Position numbers and translations under genes: made by a program. The notes under the pieces are model-generated. The model made no database searches. It was not told the DNA's origin and saw only the letters and a list, made by a program, of their open reading frames with translations. Positions 8,584 to 17,845 of a stretch of DNA of 64,000 nucleotides are shown here, piece by piece. Each line of letters starts with the position of its first letter. The first letter of the stretch is position 1. The DNA comes from Anatilimnocola aggregata (GTDB lineage Bacteria > Planctomycetota > Planctomycetia > Pirellulales > Pirellulaceae): contig NZ_CP036274.1 in the NCBI RefSeq assembly GCF_007747655.1, forward strand, positions 682,001 to 746,000, read 5' to 3'.

Positions 8584-9387
8584 ATGCTGCCCATGGAATT
8601 TGACTATGTCACCCTCGTTGTCATTGGCGCTATCTTCCTGGCATTCGTGCTCCTTGTGCCGATCAGTTTGTTTTTTACGCAGCGGTTCTCCCTTCGTCCC
8701 CAAGCCGAAGTGTTTGTTCCCGCGCCGGAGACAATGCCGCCGGTCCTCTTTACTCACTTTGCGAATTCTTATCTCGCATTGCAGCGGGTTGGTTTCGAAC
8801 TGCTGCTATGTGTGAAGGCGCAGGGCATGAAGAATGTCGTAAGCCACGTCGCCTCACTCGTAAATCGACAAACCCTCGATTCAGCGGTCATTACTGCACT
8901 CACAGTTGTCGGCACGCCCCATGTGTTCCTGTATGTAGAGATCTTCCGCCGCTATCGAAACGGGGAGGTTGTGCAAACGAACAATTCCCCTGTGCTGATG
9001 GGATTACCCGAACCGGCATATTGCACTTTCTATCAGTTGCCACAGATTTCAGATCCTTCTCAGCTGTTTCAGATTCATCAACTGCTAATCGAGCGCGCCG
9101 CGCCGCAAGCAGAGGCGTATTTGCGACTCGATGAAGAGTTCGGCGACAATCCCATTGCCTGCATGCAAACAATCTTCGAGGAAGCCGTACAGGATGAAAT
9201 TCGGCGTGGCCTATTCTATCAACCGGCTGGTACTGACTACGCGCGATTTACAGTCTATGGTTCGCTGCGGGCCGGTTGGTCGTTGATCTTTCCCGTCAGT
9301 CTGGTTCGGCGGATACTGCGTGATCGCCGGGCACAGCAGTTGGTTCAGGAAGTAACCGCCAACATTCCCGTTGCCGAATTGAAGTAA
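8584..9387 (+). CDS. Membrane-anchored protein of unknown function
   Basis: The product of about 267 residues starts at ATG 8584 or 8593; an in-frame TTG at 8551 is less likely. One strong membrane segment lies near the N-terminus (about residues 7-30), with the remaining 235 residues on one side. The soluble part contains mixed alpha/beta sequence and no catalytic motif I recognise. A pair of aromatic-rich segments (YCTFYQLPQ, RGLFYQPAGTDYARF) stands out. It is followed after only 7 bp by a second unknown gene, so the two probably form an operon and may work together. Confidence 0.65.
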   Translation: MLPMEFDYVTLVVIGAIFLAFVLLVPISLFFTQRFSLRPQAEVFVPAPETMPPVLFTHFANSYLALQRVGFELLLCVKAQGMKNVVSHVASLVNRQTLDSAVITALTVVGTPHVFLYVEIFRRYRNGEVVQTNNSPVLMGLPEPAYCTFYQLPQISDPSQLFQIHQLLIERAAPQAEAYLRLDEEFGDNPIACMQTIFEEAVQDEIRRGLFYQPAGTDYARFTVYGSLRAGWSLIFPVSLVRRILRDRRAQQLVQEVTANIPVAELK

Positions 9388-9394
9388 CCCCAAT

Positions 9395-9880
9395 ATGGCT
9401 CGCAACGAATCAGATCGCGAAGACTTGCTGCGCGAAGCGACCGCCCTCGTCGAGCGCGCGGAGTACCTTCTGCCCGGTGAAGAAGAGCCTGTGGTGGCGG
9501 GCTTTCGCCGCGATGGCAGTTTCAGCCTGTTCTTTGGCGGCGAGCGGGTAGTGCAATTCAATTCAGCCGGGCAATTGCGCCGCGGTTACTTTCACGGCCG
9601 TTTGCTGAAAGCGGACCAAGGGAAACTCGTCTGGATGACGCGCGAGCGAACCGCCGACGCGGTGATTCTGCTGTCGCAACCTGTTGTCAGCGCTGAGGCA
9701 GGTGACTTATTGCGTCAGGCTACCGAACTGGTCGAGCGTTTGAGTTCGCATTTGCAGCAGGGAAGGTTTACCCTCGTTGGTCAGGTTCCTGCCGAAGGAA
9801 AGATTGTCGAGCGGATCATTGCCTGGTCAGCAAACATGCCGCGTCCGTTGCAGGTTGCCGCAGCGCCGAACGCGCGCTAA
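9395..9880 (+). CDS. Soluble protein of unknown function with an internal helix repeat
   Basis: A 161-residue cytoplasmic protein with no signal peptide and no membrane segment. It contains two similar helices, EDLLREATALVERA near residue 9 and GDLLRQATELVERL near residue 105, separated by a predicted beta-rich stretch (VVAGFRRDGSFSLFFGGERVVQF). This is consistent with an internally duplicated or pseudo-symmetric fold. It starts 7 bp after the preceding unknown membrane-anchored gene and is convergent with the outer-membrane gene at 9914. I recognise no named family; a planctomycete-specific family is likely but inferred. Confidence 0.65.
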   Translation: MARNESDREDLLREATALVERAEYLLPGEEEPVVAGFRRDGSFSLFFGGERVVQFNSAGQLRRGYFHGRLLKADQGKLVWMTRERTADAVILLSQPVVSAEAGDLLRQATELVERLSSHLQQGRFTLVGQVPAEGKIVERIIAWSANMPRPLQVAAAPNAR

Positions 9881-9913
9881 GTGCCCGTTCATCGACCGCA
9901 CGAACTGACAGCG

Positions 9914-11296
9914 TTAGAACGTCCATTGCACTTGCGTTTGCAGGCCGACCCCTTGGTTGTTCGGCAGGCCGACGTAGTCGGTTTCGCGATACGTCACTTC
10001 GAAGCCGACGCGGAATTGATGGGTGACGTCCCAAATCAGGTTGCCGAAGACCGTCTGGTTGTAGGTGATCTGAGCTACGTTCAGGTCGGCATCGAGTGGG
10101 TCGTCGAAGCCCGCGCCAACGTGCGTGTGCAGGCAAGGGGTAAGGTAGTGATAGATTTCGCCCCAGGCCCCGCGGGTGCGAATGCTGTTGAACGTCATGG
10201 TGTTGGTGCTTTGCAGCACTCCGGCATTCAAGAAGCCGAGCCCTTGGCCGACGAAACCTTCGCCCACAATGCCCCAACGTTCGTTGATTCTCCAGCGGAG
10301 ATCGACGCCCAGGCCGTAGGTATTGGCCACGACGTTGGGGTTGAGTGGGATGGCGGTGCGCAGTTGCCCACCCACTGCCGAGACGCCAATTTCGAAGGCA
10401 CGCTTGGGTTCGAGCCCTTCCTGTTTGAGCTCGCCCGTCGCGTAGGCGATGCGCCCTTCGATGTTTGGCCAACCGTTGTCTTCGCTGATGCGCAGCGGTG
10501 GTGCGCCGGTGATGATCTGTGAGATGGGTGTTTGGGAAACAACGCCCGTGGCAATTGGATCGGAGAGCGCTGCCTGAATGGTCCACTGCGAATTGCTGTC
10601 GGGATGCAAATAGCGCTCAACGCGGAATTGTCCCGGAAAGTTATTCCCTGCATTGCCCGAAGCAATCAGCGACGAGAAGGTCAGCATGGTCGGCAAATTG
10701 GGAGAGAAAACGTTGAACTGCAAGCCCGCCGCGATGCGCCAGTCTTCGTTGCGGAGTTCTCCGAACGCCTGCAATGGCAGAAACCCATAGCGATCGACGA
10801 TCAGCGCATCGTTGTAGAACATGGCGAGCATTAACCCGCCCGCTTTGAAGTTGCCCACATCGGGACCAGTGAAAAGCGCGCCCAGGCTACTCGATCGCGC
10901 GAAGATATCGACCGTGTTCTCGGGCTGAACTGCGCCCGGCGCCAGAAACATGGGAATGCCCGGCGCAACGGCGCGGGCCGTGTTGTACATCATGTTGGCT
11001 TGCAGCGTGCCGAAGATGTTGACGTTCCAGAATGGCTGCAATGTCGAGACGTGCGGGCAGGGCTGACAGGGAGCCGGCTTCACCGGACATTCACAAGTCG
11101 CACAGCGACAAGTGGGGCATACGCAATCGGGACAGGGTGGCGCGATTTCGGCGAGGCTATCGGCCACCGAGTGCGAAACGACCGCAGCAGGGAATTCGGC
11201 ATCAAGCTCTTGGCCAGCCGTCGATCGAAGCACGCCAATTCCTGCGCACAGCACGACTGCCAGCAGTTTCATTCCCAAATTTCGAACACGTTGCAT
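9914..11296 (-). CDS. Predicted outer-membrane beta-barrel protein with Cys-rich linker
   Basis: The 460-residue product starts at ATG 11296, or at the internal ATG 11272 (MKLLAVVL), which gives a more typical signal peptide. After the signal lies a short Cys/Pro-rich linker (CPDCVCPTCRCATCECPV, about residues 54-71) with CxxC pairs. The rest is long alternating hydrophobic strands rich in aromatic residues. It ends in VQWTF, a terminal Phe as expected for a barrel recognised by BamA. The barrel could be a porin-like channel. The Cys-rich linker suggests disulfide cross-linking or metal binding in the periplasm or at the surface. The specific cargo is unknown. Confidence 0.75.
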   Translation of the reverse strand: MQRVRNLGMKLLAVVLCAGIGVLRSTAGQELDAEFPAAVVSHSVADSLAEIAPPCPDCVCPTCRCATCECPVKPAPCQPCPHVSTLQPFWNVNIFGTLQANMMYNTARAVAPGIPMFLAPGAVQPENTVDIFARSSSLGALFTGPDVGNFKAGGLMLAMFYNDALIVDRYGFLPLQAFGELRNEDWRIAAGLQFNVFSPNLPTMLTFSSLIASGNAGNNFPGQFRVERYLHPDSNSQWTIQAALSDPIATGVVSQTPISQIITGAPPLRISEDNGWPNIEGRIAYATGELKQEGLEPKRAFEIGVSAVGGQLRTAIPLNPNVVANTYGLGVDLRWRINERWGIVGEGFVGQGLGFLNAGVLQSTNTMTFNSIRTRGAWGEIYHYLTPCLHTHVGAGFDDPLDADLNVAQITYNQTVFGNLIWDVTHQFRVGFEVTYRETDYVGLPNNQGVGLQTQVQWTF

Positions 11297-11417
11297 AGCT
11301 CCCCCCCGAGAGTTGTCAGATAACTCTTCGACGGTGAATCTGGGGCGGCTTTAACGATTTTGCCGGTCGTAGCGGCAGCCGGCGGGTTCAAAGCGGTTCG
11401 CAGTATTGTCCAAGAAC

Positions 11418-11456
11418 GAAAAAAGGCCACTGAGAGCGGGAATTCTCAGTGGCCTT
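11418..11456 (-). terminator. Rho-independent terminator on the minus strand
   Basis: An 11-bp perfect stem (GGCCACTGAGA at 11425-11435 with TCTCAGTGGCC at 11444-11454) has an 8-nt loop. On the minus strand it is followed by six T residues (complement of 11419-11424). In the plus direction only TT follows, so it works for leftward transcription. No normal gene lies immediately upstream on that strand. Confidence 0.8.
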
Positions 11457-11556
11457 CAGGCGGGATTGATTTTTTGAATGAGCGACAGTTGATTCGTCGC
11501 CAGGCAGTTCTACCCAGATGCCCGGGGAGGTCGCTCCGTTCTCGTCGAGTGGGTCA

Positions 11557-11592
11557 TCACCGGTCGTTCTTCCGGCGATGGAAGTGCTGCAT
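11557..11592 (-). CDS. Possible micro-ORF (11 residues) ahead of the terminator
   Basis: ATG at 11592 is preceded on the minus strand by GGAGG (complement of 11601-11605) with an 8-nt spacer, an optimal arrangement. It encodes MQHFHRRKNDR and stops at TGA 11557-11559. A second ATG overlaps that stop (TGATGA) and opens a 15-codon frame ending at 11510. Both finish shortly before the intrinsic terminator. They could be a leader peptide, a micro-protein or chance; length alone cannot decide. Confidence 0.3.
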   Translation of the reverse strand: MQHFHRRKNDR

Positions 11593-12114
11593 GCGTCTTT
11601 CCTCCATGTTAAGACTGGGGACTCACGGTTATCAGCCGGCCGGCTGGCCACCACAAGCCTGTTCGTTCCATCGTTTCCCCTGCGCCGGGGCGTCTTCGAT
11701 GGAACAAACTTATTGCACGCTGCGTGCCAGAACGGCCTTGACTTCTCGAAAACGGGTGCGGGGAGACTTGGATTTGACGGCGAACTTGTCTGCCCATCGC
11801 CCCAAACTCTTGAAGCGGCGAGGTTTAGCAGCGAACCGAGAATTTGTGCCAAGCTTCCATCGATCCCCCCGCTAGCTGGATCGCCAACCCGCAGTTGTAA
11901 AAACGTCTCTTGACCGATTGGCAATTTTACAATTTCACTTTGAACTTTCTTCCGCTAGCGGGCGTACTGCGTGCAGGTGCAAGTAGTGCCGCCCGCCGTT
12001 TTTGCTGGCTAGAATTTGATAAACTTGTCGGCTTGCCTCGCACTTCAGGCGGGGCCACTCATTTTTGCAGTTGTTTTCCATCATCCCGCTCTGCTTCTCT
12101 TTGGCCTCTTTGCT

Positions 12115-13041
12115 ATGACTGCTGCTACTACGCTGCCGGCATCGCCGGTTCGCCCCGCCACTACCGATGAAGTGGTGATCGAAACCCGCACCCTCACCAA
12201 GGTTTACAAAGACTTTTGGGGCCGGGCCAAAGTGCGAGCCTTAAATGCCTTGGACCTGGAAATTCGCCGTGGCGAAATCTTTGGTCTCCTCGGGCCGAAC
12301 GGTTCCGGCAAGTCGACCACCATCAAGCTCGTCCTTGGGCTTCTTTTTCCGACCAATGGCCGGGCTTTGGTCTTTGGCAAAGAGGCGACCGAAGTCACCA
12401 AGAACGAGCGGATCGGCTATCTGCCCGAAGAGTCGTATCTCTACAAGTTTTTGAACGCCGAAGAGACGCTCGACTTTTACGGTCGGCTGTTCAACATGCC
12501 GTCGCAGGTCCGCAAGGACCGCATCAACGAATTGATCAACATGGTGGGGCTCAACTGGGCCCGGCGCCGTCAGCTGCGGGAATATTCGAAGGGTATGACC
12601 CGCCGCATCGGTCTGGCCCAAGCGCTGATTAACGATCCTGAGCTGCTTCTGCTCGACGAACCGACCTCCGGTCTCGATCCCATCGGCACGCGCGAGATGA
12701 AGGACTTGATTCTCAAGCTTCGCGATCAAGGCAAGACGATCGTCATGAGCAGCCACTTGCTGCCCGATGTGCAGGATGTCTGCGATCGAATCGCGATTTT
12801 GCATCAAGGCGAATTGAAAGAGCTTGGCCGTGTCGATGAACTCCTCACCGTGCAGGACGTGATGCAGTTGCGGGCCCGGAATGTCACGCCCGAGTGCGAA
12901 GCGGAACTGCGGGCGGTTCTCGCCCGGCACAATACCGAGCTGCTGGCCGTCGAGCGGCCGACGCTGTCGCTCGAAGAGTTGTTCCTCAATATCGTGCGCG
13001 AAAGCGAAGCCCGACCGGGCAAGCGAGCCCCGAACTCGTAA
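12115..13041 (+). CDS. ABC-2 type exporter, ATP-binding subunit
   Basis: The start at ATG 12115 gives 308 residues; an in-frame upstream extension to 12016 is hydrophobic and unlike the family. Walker A is GPNGSGKST (60-68), Walker B LLLLDEP (177-183) with the D-loop SGLDP. The signature is the variant YSKGMTRR (157-164) seen in ABC-2 exporters instead of LSGGQ. A His switch lies in [10 protein letters not shown]. It pairs with the permease at 13120, 78 bp downstream, and should energise that channel on the cytoplasmic face. The family includes GldA-like and drug or polymer exporters. Confidence 0.92.
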   Translation: MTAATTLPASPVRPATTDEVVIETRTLTKVYKDFWGRAKVRALNALDLEIRRGEIFGLLGPNGSGKSTTIKLVLGLLFPTNGRALVFGKEATEVTKNERIGYLPEESYLYKFLNAEETLDFYGRLFNMPSQVRKDRINELINMVGLNWARRRQLREYSKGMTRRIGLAQALINDPELLLLDEPTSGLDPIGTREMKDLILKLRDQGKTIVMSSHLLPDVQDVCDRIAILHQGELKELGRVDELLTVQDVMQLRARNVTPECEAELRAVLARHNTELLAVERPTLSLEELFLNIVRESEARPGKRAPNS

Positions 13042-13119
13042 GTGCGCTCTTCGTGTGCACCAGCGACAACCTGGTTGCAGCCGCCCGTGAATCAGCCGCC
13101 TTTTGAATAAATCAGTGCC

Positions 13120-14970
13120 ATGCTTTCCTTCGAAAACAGACTAATCACCTATTACGAATGGTTGTGGGGAAGTGCCTACAACTGGCAACAGCCCGACAAG
13201 TGGGGCTTTGCCATCGGCGCGGTGATCATCATCTTTGCCCTCGCGCTGCTGGTGCCGTTTTTCTGGTTCGTGATTGCCTCGTTCTCGCGCGGGCCCAGCG
13301 AAGCCTTTTACCTGGTTTCGCGCTCGATCCTCTCGGTCTTTACCGAAGATGCGCCGGGCTTCTCGCTCCGGCGCACGTTGGCGATTGCCAAGTTGTCGCT
13401 GCAAGAGGCGGTTCGCAATCGCGTGCTAATTGCCTTCGGTTTGTTCCTGGTGGTGCTGCTCGTCGCCGGCTTGTTCCTGGATGTAAAAAACAGCAACCCC
13501 GCGCGCCTCTACCTGAGCTTCGTCATTTCAACGACGAACTATCTGCTGTTGTTGATGACGGTCTTTCTCAGCACCTTCAGCATTCCGAACGATATCAAAA
13601 ACCGTACCATTTACACCGTCGTCACCAAGCCGGTGCGGGCGAGTGAGATGGTACTGGGCCGCATCATGGGCTTCATGGGCATTGGTTCGCTGATGCTCCT
13701 CGCCATGTGCGCCGTGAGTTACGTCTTCATCTTGCGCGGCCTCACGCATTCGCACGAAGTAGTCACCGACAGCTTTCAAGCCGTCGTCGATGAGACCGGT
13801 GCCCCGACCACGATGGAAAAAGGTGAGACAACCAACAACTATCACCACCAGCACGAAATTGTGATCGACGAGAACGGCAAAGCCACCGCTAGTACGGTGA
13901 TGGGGCATACACACGAAGTGACAGTGACCGGAACCGGCAAAGATCGCAAGCTCACGCTTGGTCCGCCACTTGGCATGCTGCAAGCCAAGGCACCCATTTA
14001 TGGCCGGCTTCAAGTTATCGACTCCAGCGGCAACTCGAGCGTCACGGGGGGTATTAGCGTCGGCGACGAATGGAGCTATCGCGGCTATATCGAGGGTGGT
14101 TACAACACCAAGGCAGCCGCCATTTGGACGTTTGACGGAATCACGAAAGAGCGCTATCCCAACGGGCTGCCGTTGGAAATCAACCTGCAGGTGTTTCGCA
14201 CCTATAAGGGGAACATCGAACGTGGCGTGCTCGGCGAAATTATTCTGCGCAACCCCGATGAAACTGCCCGCGTACGACAAAGCGGCCCAATCGTATTCGA
14301 ATCGCGAGAATTCGTTTCGGACTACAAGTTGATTAACAAAGAGAATCCCAAGTATCAAATCGATCCGTTCGACTATGTAAGCGACGATGGCAGAATTCAA
14401 GTCATCATTAAGTGCGCGGAGCCCTCGCAGTACTTCGGCATAGCGCAGGCCGACGTCTACCTCCGTCCGTCCGATGGCATCTTCGAATTGAACTTTATCA
14501 AGGCCTACTTCAGCATCTGGCTGCAGATGTTGCTGGTGACTTGCTTCGGTGTGATGTTCAGCACTTTCCTCAGTGGGCCGATTGCCCTGCTGGCGACGAA
14601 CGCGGGTGTGGTGTTGGGACTGTTCGGCGAATTCGCTCGCAATGTCGCAACGGGCGCCGAACAGGGTGGCGGGCCGATCGAGTCGATCATTCGGCTGGTC
14701 ACTCAGCAGAATCAAACGACCGATATGGAAATGAACGCCATTGCCATGAACATCATCAAAGGGTTCGATAGCACGCTGATGTATTTCATGTACGGACTCA
14801 CCTATATCCTGCCGGATCTAACGCAGTTCGACTCGTCTCAGTTCGTGGCGAATGGTATCGATATTTATCCGGCAGTCGTACTGCGGCAATTGACGATGGC
14901 TCTCGTTTATGCCGCTTGTGCGACGTTTGCTGGTTACTTCTTCCTTAAGTCGCGGGAGATCGCCGCGTGA
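13120..14970 (+). CDS. ABC-2 type permease with large His-rich extracytoplasmic domain
   Basis: The 616-residue membrane subunit of the preceding ABC exporter. Membrane segments cluster at both ends: about 30-55, 105-122, 133-150 and 180-205 at the N-terminal side, then about 460-500, 550-570 and 590-612. Between them lies a soluble domain of about 250 residues. That domain begins with repeated His-containing blocks (THSHEVV, NYHHQHEIV, MGHTHEVTV), each linked to acidic DE-G turns, a likely metal-binding feature. The last codon overlaps the GTG start of the next gene (GTGA), so translation is probably coupled. The transported substrate is unknown. Confidence 0.85.
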   Translation: MLSFENRLITYYEWLWGSAYNWQQPDKWGFAIGAVIIIFALALLVPFFWFVIASFSRGPSEAFYLVSRSILSVFTEDAPGFSLRRTLAIAKLSLQEAVRNRVLIAFGLFLVVLLVAGLFLDVKNSNPARLYLSFVISTTNYLLLLMTVFLSTFSIPNDIKNRTIYTVVTKPVRASEMVLGRIMGFMGIGSLMLLAMCAVSYVFILRGLTHSHEVVTDSFQAVVDETGAPTTMEKGETTNNYHHQHEIVIDENGKATASTVMGHTHEVTVTGTGKDRKLTLGPPLGMLQAKAPIYGRLQVIDSSGNSSVTGGISVGDEWSYRGYIEGGYNTKAAAIWTFDGITKERYPNGLPLEINLQVFRTYKGNIERGVLGEIILRNPDETARVRQSGPIVFESREFVSDYKLINKENPKYQIDPFDYVSDDGRIQVIIKCAEPSQYFGIAQADVYLRPSDGIFELNFIKAYFSIWLQMLLVTCFGVMFSTFLSGPIALLATNAGVVLGLFGEFARNVATGAEQGGGPIESIIRLVTQQNQTTDMEMNAIAMNIIKGFDSTLMYFMYGLTYILPDLTQFDSSQFVANGIDIYPAVVLRQLTMALVYAACATFAGYFFLKSREIAA

Positions 14971-16901
14971 ACAAGAACCAATCTCTTACTCGCAAAGTTG
15001 TTTACATCACTGCGATTGCGCTGCTGATGATTCCTCTCTCGCGTTTGAGCGAGCCCGCTACACTCACGCGCACGAAGGACGAGAGTGGCCAGGTGCGCGA
15101 AGTCGGTACTCCCGGCGGCACCTTGGCCCGCATGCGCGCCGAACATGGCCTGGCGCAAGCCCAATTGGGAGAGATCGATCCAGCCAGCGCCACAATGAAA
15201 CTCGCCACGCTCGGCATGCGTCCGGTGGCGGTCAGTGTGCTGTGGCAATACGCCAATCATTACAAAAAGGTCAAAGACTGGGATAAGTTGGAAGCGACGG
15301 TCGAGCAGATCATTCGCTTGCAGCCCAACGATCTGGAAGTGTGGGACTTCCAGGCACATAATCTGTCGTACAACGTCTCGGTCGAGTTCGACGACTATCG
15401 CTACCGTTACCAATGGGTGAAGAACGGTATCGCGTTTTTGATTCAAGGGACCGAATACAACCGCGACGAACCGGGCCTGCTCAATCAGGTCGGCTGGTTC
15501 ACTGGGCAAAAGATCGGCCGCTCGGACGAAGCCAAGCAGTTCCGCCGCTTGTTCCGCGACGACAAGGAATTCCACAAGCTGTTCCTTGATGCGGGGGTCG
15601 ATGTCGATCAATACGCGGCCAAGGGTTACGACGGCAAGCCCGATAACTGGCTCGTCGCGAAACTTTGGTACGATCGCGCGATGGACGCCGCCCTGAACTC
15701 GGGCCGGCCGATTCGCGGCAAGACTCCGCTGCTGTTCTATAGCGGTGCGCCGATGTCGCTCATCAATGGTGCCGCAGCAATCGAGAAGGATGGCCACTTT
15801 GGCGATCGTGCCAAGGTCGCCTGGGAAAGTGCCTCCGAAATGTGGTACGGCGGTGACGACAAATCTGGGCCCAAGGAAGTGAAGCAGGTCTACGGCAACC
15901 GACTCATTCCCACCTCGGCGGGATTCGACATCCGCTTGAATGACCTGGAAGAGGTCGAACAGCGGATGAAGACTGCCGCCGCAGAACTCGATAAACTGGC
16001 TCCCGGTGTGCGCGAAAAACTGAGTGCCGAAAAGAAAGCAGCGCTGCCGGAAGATGTGCGCGCCCTGCTCGATAAGCCAATTGAAACGCTAACGTCCGAG
16101 CAATATCAAAAGCTTGGCTCGGCTCCGCAGCAAATCATTCCGCGGAATGAAGAGGTGGCCAGCCAGGTGACCGGTCCTGGCCGCGTGCGTGCTCTGCAAC
16201 TGGCCGACCAGTTGGAAGCGGAAGCCAAGCTGGCACAGTACATCAAGATTTATCGCGGTATCGTCAATTTCGAATACTGGCGCGATCGCTGCCGGGCAGA
16301 GAGCAAGCCGCGGATGCTCGCCGCACGGGCCAAGGTGTTTGAAGCCGACCGCAAGCTGGAACTGGGACAAGGCTTCAGCGATGTGCAGAAACTGTACGAA
16401 GACTCGTTTCAGGCCTTCGCCGAAATCTACGCCGACTTCCCCGACCTGATGGCCAATCCCGAAGCGGAGGAGCTTGTCGAGTCGGTCGAACGTTATCGCG
16501 ACTTGCTTTCGCAACTCGACAAGCCGTTCCCTGCCGATTTTGTGCTGAACGAGATGCTCGACAAGCATCAGCGCGGCCGCAAAATTCGCGACCTGGCTAA
16601 ACTCGTCAGCGATGCTGCCACCGATTCGAACTTGCCCAAGAAGTCGGACGATAAGAAGGAAGAAGAATCGAAGAAGGAAGAACCAAAAAAAGAAGAGTCA
16701 AAGCCTGCCGACGAGAAGAAGCCTGAAGAGAAGAAGCCCGAAGAGAAGCCGGCTGCCGACGAGAAGCCCAAGGACGATGCTCAGAAGGTTGAGAACAAAC
16801 CAGCCGAAAAGCAAGCAGACGAGAAGCCCGTAGAGAAAAAGGCCGAAGAGAAAAAGGCCGAAGAGAAAAAGGCCGAAGAGCAGCCAGCGGAAAAGAAATA
16901 G
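14967..16901 (+). CDS. Membrane-anchored accessory protein of the ABC exporter with Lys/Glu tail
   Basis: The 644-residue product starts at GTG 14967, overlapping the permease stop. One hydrophobic segment (about residues 11-25) anchors it, and the rest is probably extracytoplasmic. Residues 60-550 are mostly helical with TPR-like spacing but no clear repeat consensus. The final about 90 residues are an almost pure Lys/Glu/Pro/Ala tail with AEEKK and PEEKK repeats. Translational coupling to the permease implies that it belongs to the exporter, perhaps as an adaptor. I do not recognise a named family. The tail is low complexity and may vary in length between strains. Confidence 0.7.
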   Translation: MNKNQSLTRKVVYITAIALLMIPLSRLSEPATLTRTKDESGQVREVGTPGGTLARMRAEHGLAQAQLGEIDPASATMKLATLGMRPVAVSVLWQYANHYKKVKDWDKLEATVEQIIRLQPNDLEVWDFQAHNLSYNVSVEFDDYRYRYQWVKNGIAFLIQGTEYNRDEPGLLNQVGWFTGQKIGRSDEAKQFRRLFRDDKEFHKLFLDAGVDVDQYAAKGYDGKPDNWLVAKLWYDRAMDAALNSGRPIRGKTPLLFYSGAPMSLINGAAAIEKDGHFGDRAKVAWESASEMWYGGDDKSGPKEVKQVYGNRLIPTSAGFDIRLNDLEEVEQRMKTAAAELDKLAPGVREKLSAEKKAALPEDVRALLDKPIETLTSEQYQKLGSAPQQIIPRNEEVASQVTGPGRVRALQLADQLEAEAKLAQYIKIYRGIVNFEYWRDRCRAESKPRMLAARAKVFEADRKLELGQGFSDVQKLYEDSFQAFAEIYADFPDLMANPEAEELVESVERYRDLLSQLDKPFPADFVLNEMLDKHQRGRKIRDLAKLVSDAATDSNLPKKSDDKKEEESKKEEPKKEESKPADEKKPEEKKPEEKPAADEKPKDDAQKVENKPAEKQADEKPVEKKAEEKKAEEKKAEEQPAEKK

Positions 16902-16910
16902 CCGCTCCTC

Positions 16911-17843
16911 ATGCGAATTGTCTCGCTGCTATCGAGCGCTACGGAAATGCTCTTCGCACTTGGGCTGGGGGAGCAAGTGCTGGCCGTCAGTCACGAATGC
17001 GATTGGCCAGTCGGTGCCCGGCATCTGCCGCGGGCCACGCACTCCCGCATCGATAGCAGTCAACCCAGCGACGCCATCGATGCGCAGGTGAAACAGCTTG
17101 TCGCTGGTGGCGAGCAACTCTACGAACTGAATGAACCACTCCTGCGCCAGCTGCAGCCCGACTTGATCGTCACGCAAGCGCAGTGCGATGTGTGCGCAAT
17201 TCGTCTGGCCGATGTCTTGAAGCTGCGTGACGATTGCCCAGAACTGCGCGCCACGCGCGTTTTGCCGCTCAATCCCTTGTCGCTCGCCGATGTCCTTGCC
17301 GACATTGCGCGCGTTGGTGAAGCCACGGGAGTGCCGTCCCGGGCGGCAGATTTGGTCGCTGGCTATCGCGCTCGAATTGATTCCATCGCCAGCCGCACGA
17401 ACAGTCTCGCTGCCCGTCAACGACCGCGCGTCTTGTGTATCGAGTGGGTCGCACCTTTGATGCCAGCTGGCAATTGGACGCCGGAACTGATTCACCTGGC
17501 CGGTGGCGACAGTGGCCTCGCTATCGCTGGCCAGCACAGCCGCTATGCAACATGGGCAGAAGTGGCAGCATTCGATCCGCAGGTGATTCTCGTCGCCCCG
17601 TGCGGCTTCAATTTGCCACGCACCCTGATTGAAGCCGAACAACTACACCAGGTACCCGGTTGGCAGAACTTCACCGCCCTTCGCACGGGACGGGTCTTTG
17701 CCATCGATGGCAACGGGCTCCTCAATCGCAGCGGGCCGCGGCTGATTGAATCGCTCGAACTCCTCGCGCAATTGCTGCAGCCCGAGATGTTCGCCGACTT
17801 CGGGCTGCGGTCGTATTGGCAACCGCTCGTGTCTGCGCCGTAA
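16911..17843 (+). CDS. BtuF-like cobalamin/iron-complex binding protein
   Basis: The 310-residue protein has the helical-backbone substrate-binding fold of BtuF and FhuD. MRIVSLLSSATEMLFALG is the typical first strand and helix, LQPDLIVTQAQCDVC marks the end of the N-lobe, and FDPQVILVAPCGF lies in the C-lobe. It has no signal peptide, as in many members annotated as cobalamin-binding proteins in Gram-negative genomes, so it may act in the cytoplasm. It begins 9 bp after the ABC accessory gene and could be read with that operon, although no B12 permease is present. Binding specificity is inferred from family only. Confidence 0.8.
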   Translation: MRIVSLLSSATEMLFALGLGEQVLAVSHECDWPVGARHLPRATHSRIDSSQPSDAIDAQVKQLVAGGEQLYELNEPLLRQLQPDLIVTQAQCDVCAIRLADVLKLRDDCPELRATRVLPLNPLSLADVLADIARVGEATGVPSRAADLVAGYRARIDSIASRTNSLAARQRPRVLCIEWVAPLMPAGNWTPELIHLAGGDSGLAIAGQHSRYATWAEVAAFDPQVILVAPCGFNLPRTLIEAEQLHQVPGWQNFTALRTGRVFAIDGNGLLNRSGPRLIESLELLAQLLQPEMFADFGLRSYWQPLVSAP

Positions 17844-17845
17844 TT

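Larger units (their letters stand above)
11297..12114. other. Gene-poor 0.8-kb region between outer-membrane and ABC transporter genes
   Basis: No open frame here has convincing protein-like composition. The region contains a strong minus-strand intrinsic terminator (11418-11456) and, just upstream of it on that strand, a short reading frame with a well-placed GGAGG. This points to a small RNA or micro-peptide transcript divergent from the ABC operon. A TAGAAT hexamer at 12011 could be a -10 element for the ABC operon, but I see no convincing -35. Confidence 0.5.

Noticed and set aside
11388-11924. A 178-codon minus-strand frame in the 11.3-12.1 kb gap
   Set aside because: It reads through the intrinsic terminator hairpin, has irregular composition and no ribosome site, so I do not call it a gene.
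13528-14715. A 395-codon minus-strand frame within the ABC permease gene
   Set aside because: The plus frame has consistent membrane helices and operon overlap; the antisense frame has no such structure.
16625-16899. Frameshift or assembly error in the Lys/Glu-rich end of the 14967-16901 gene
   Set aside because: The frame stays open with regular AEEKK/PEEKK repeats and ends cleanly before the next gene, which fits a natural low-complexity tail.
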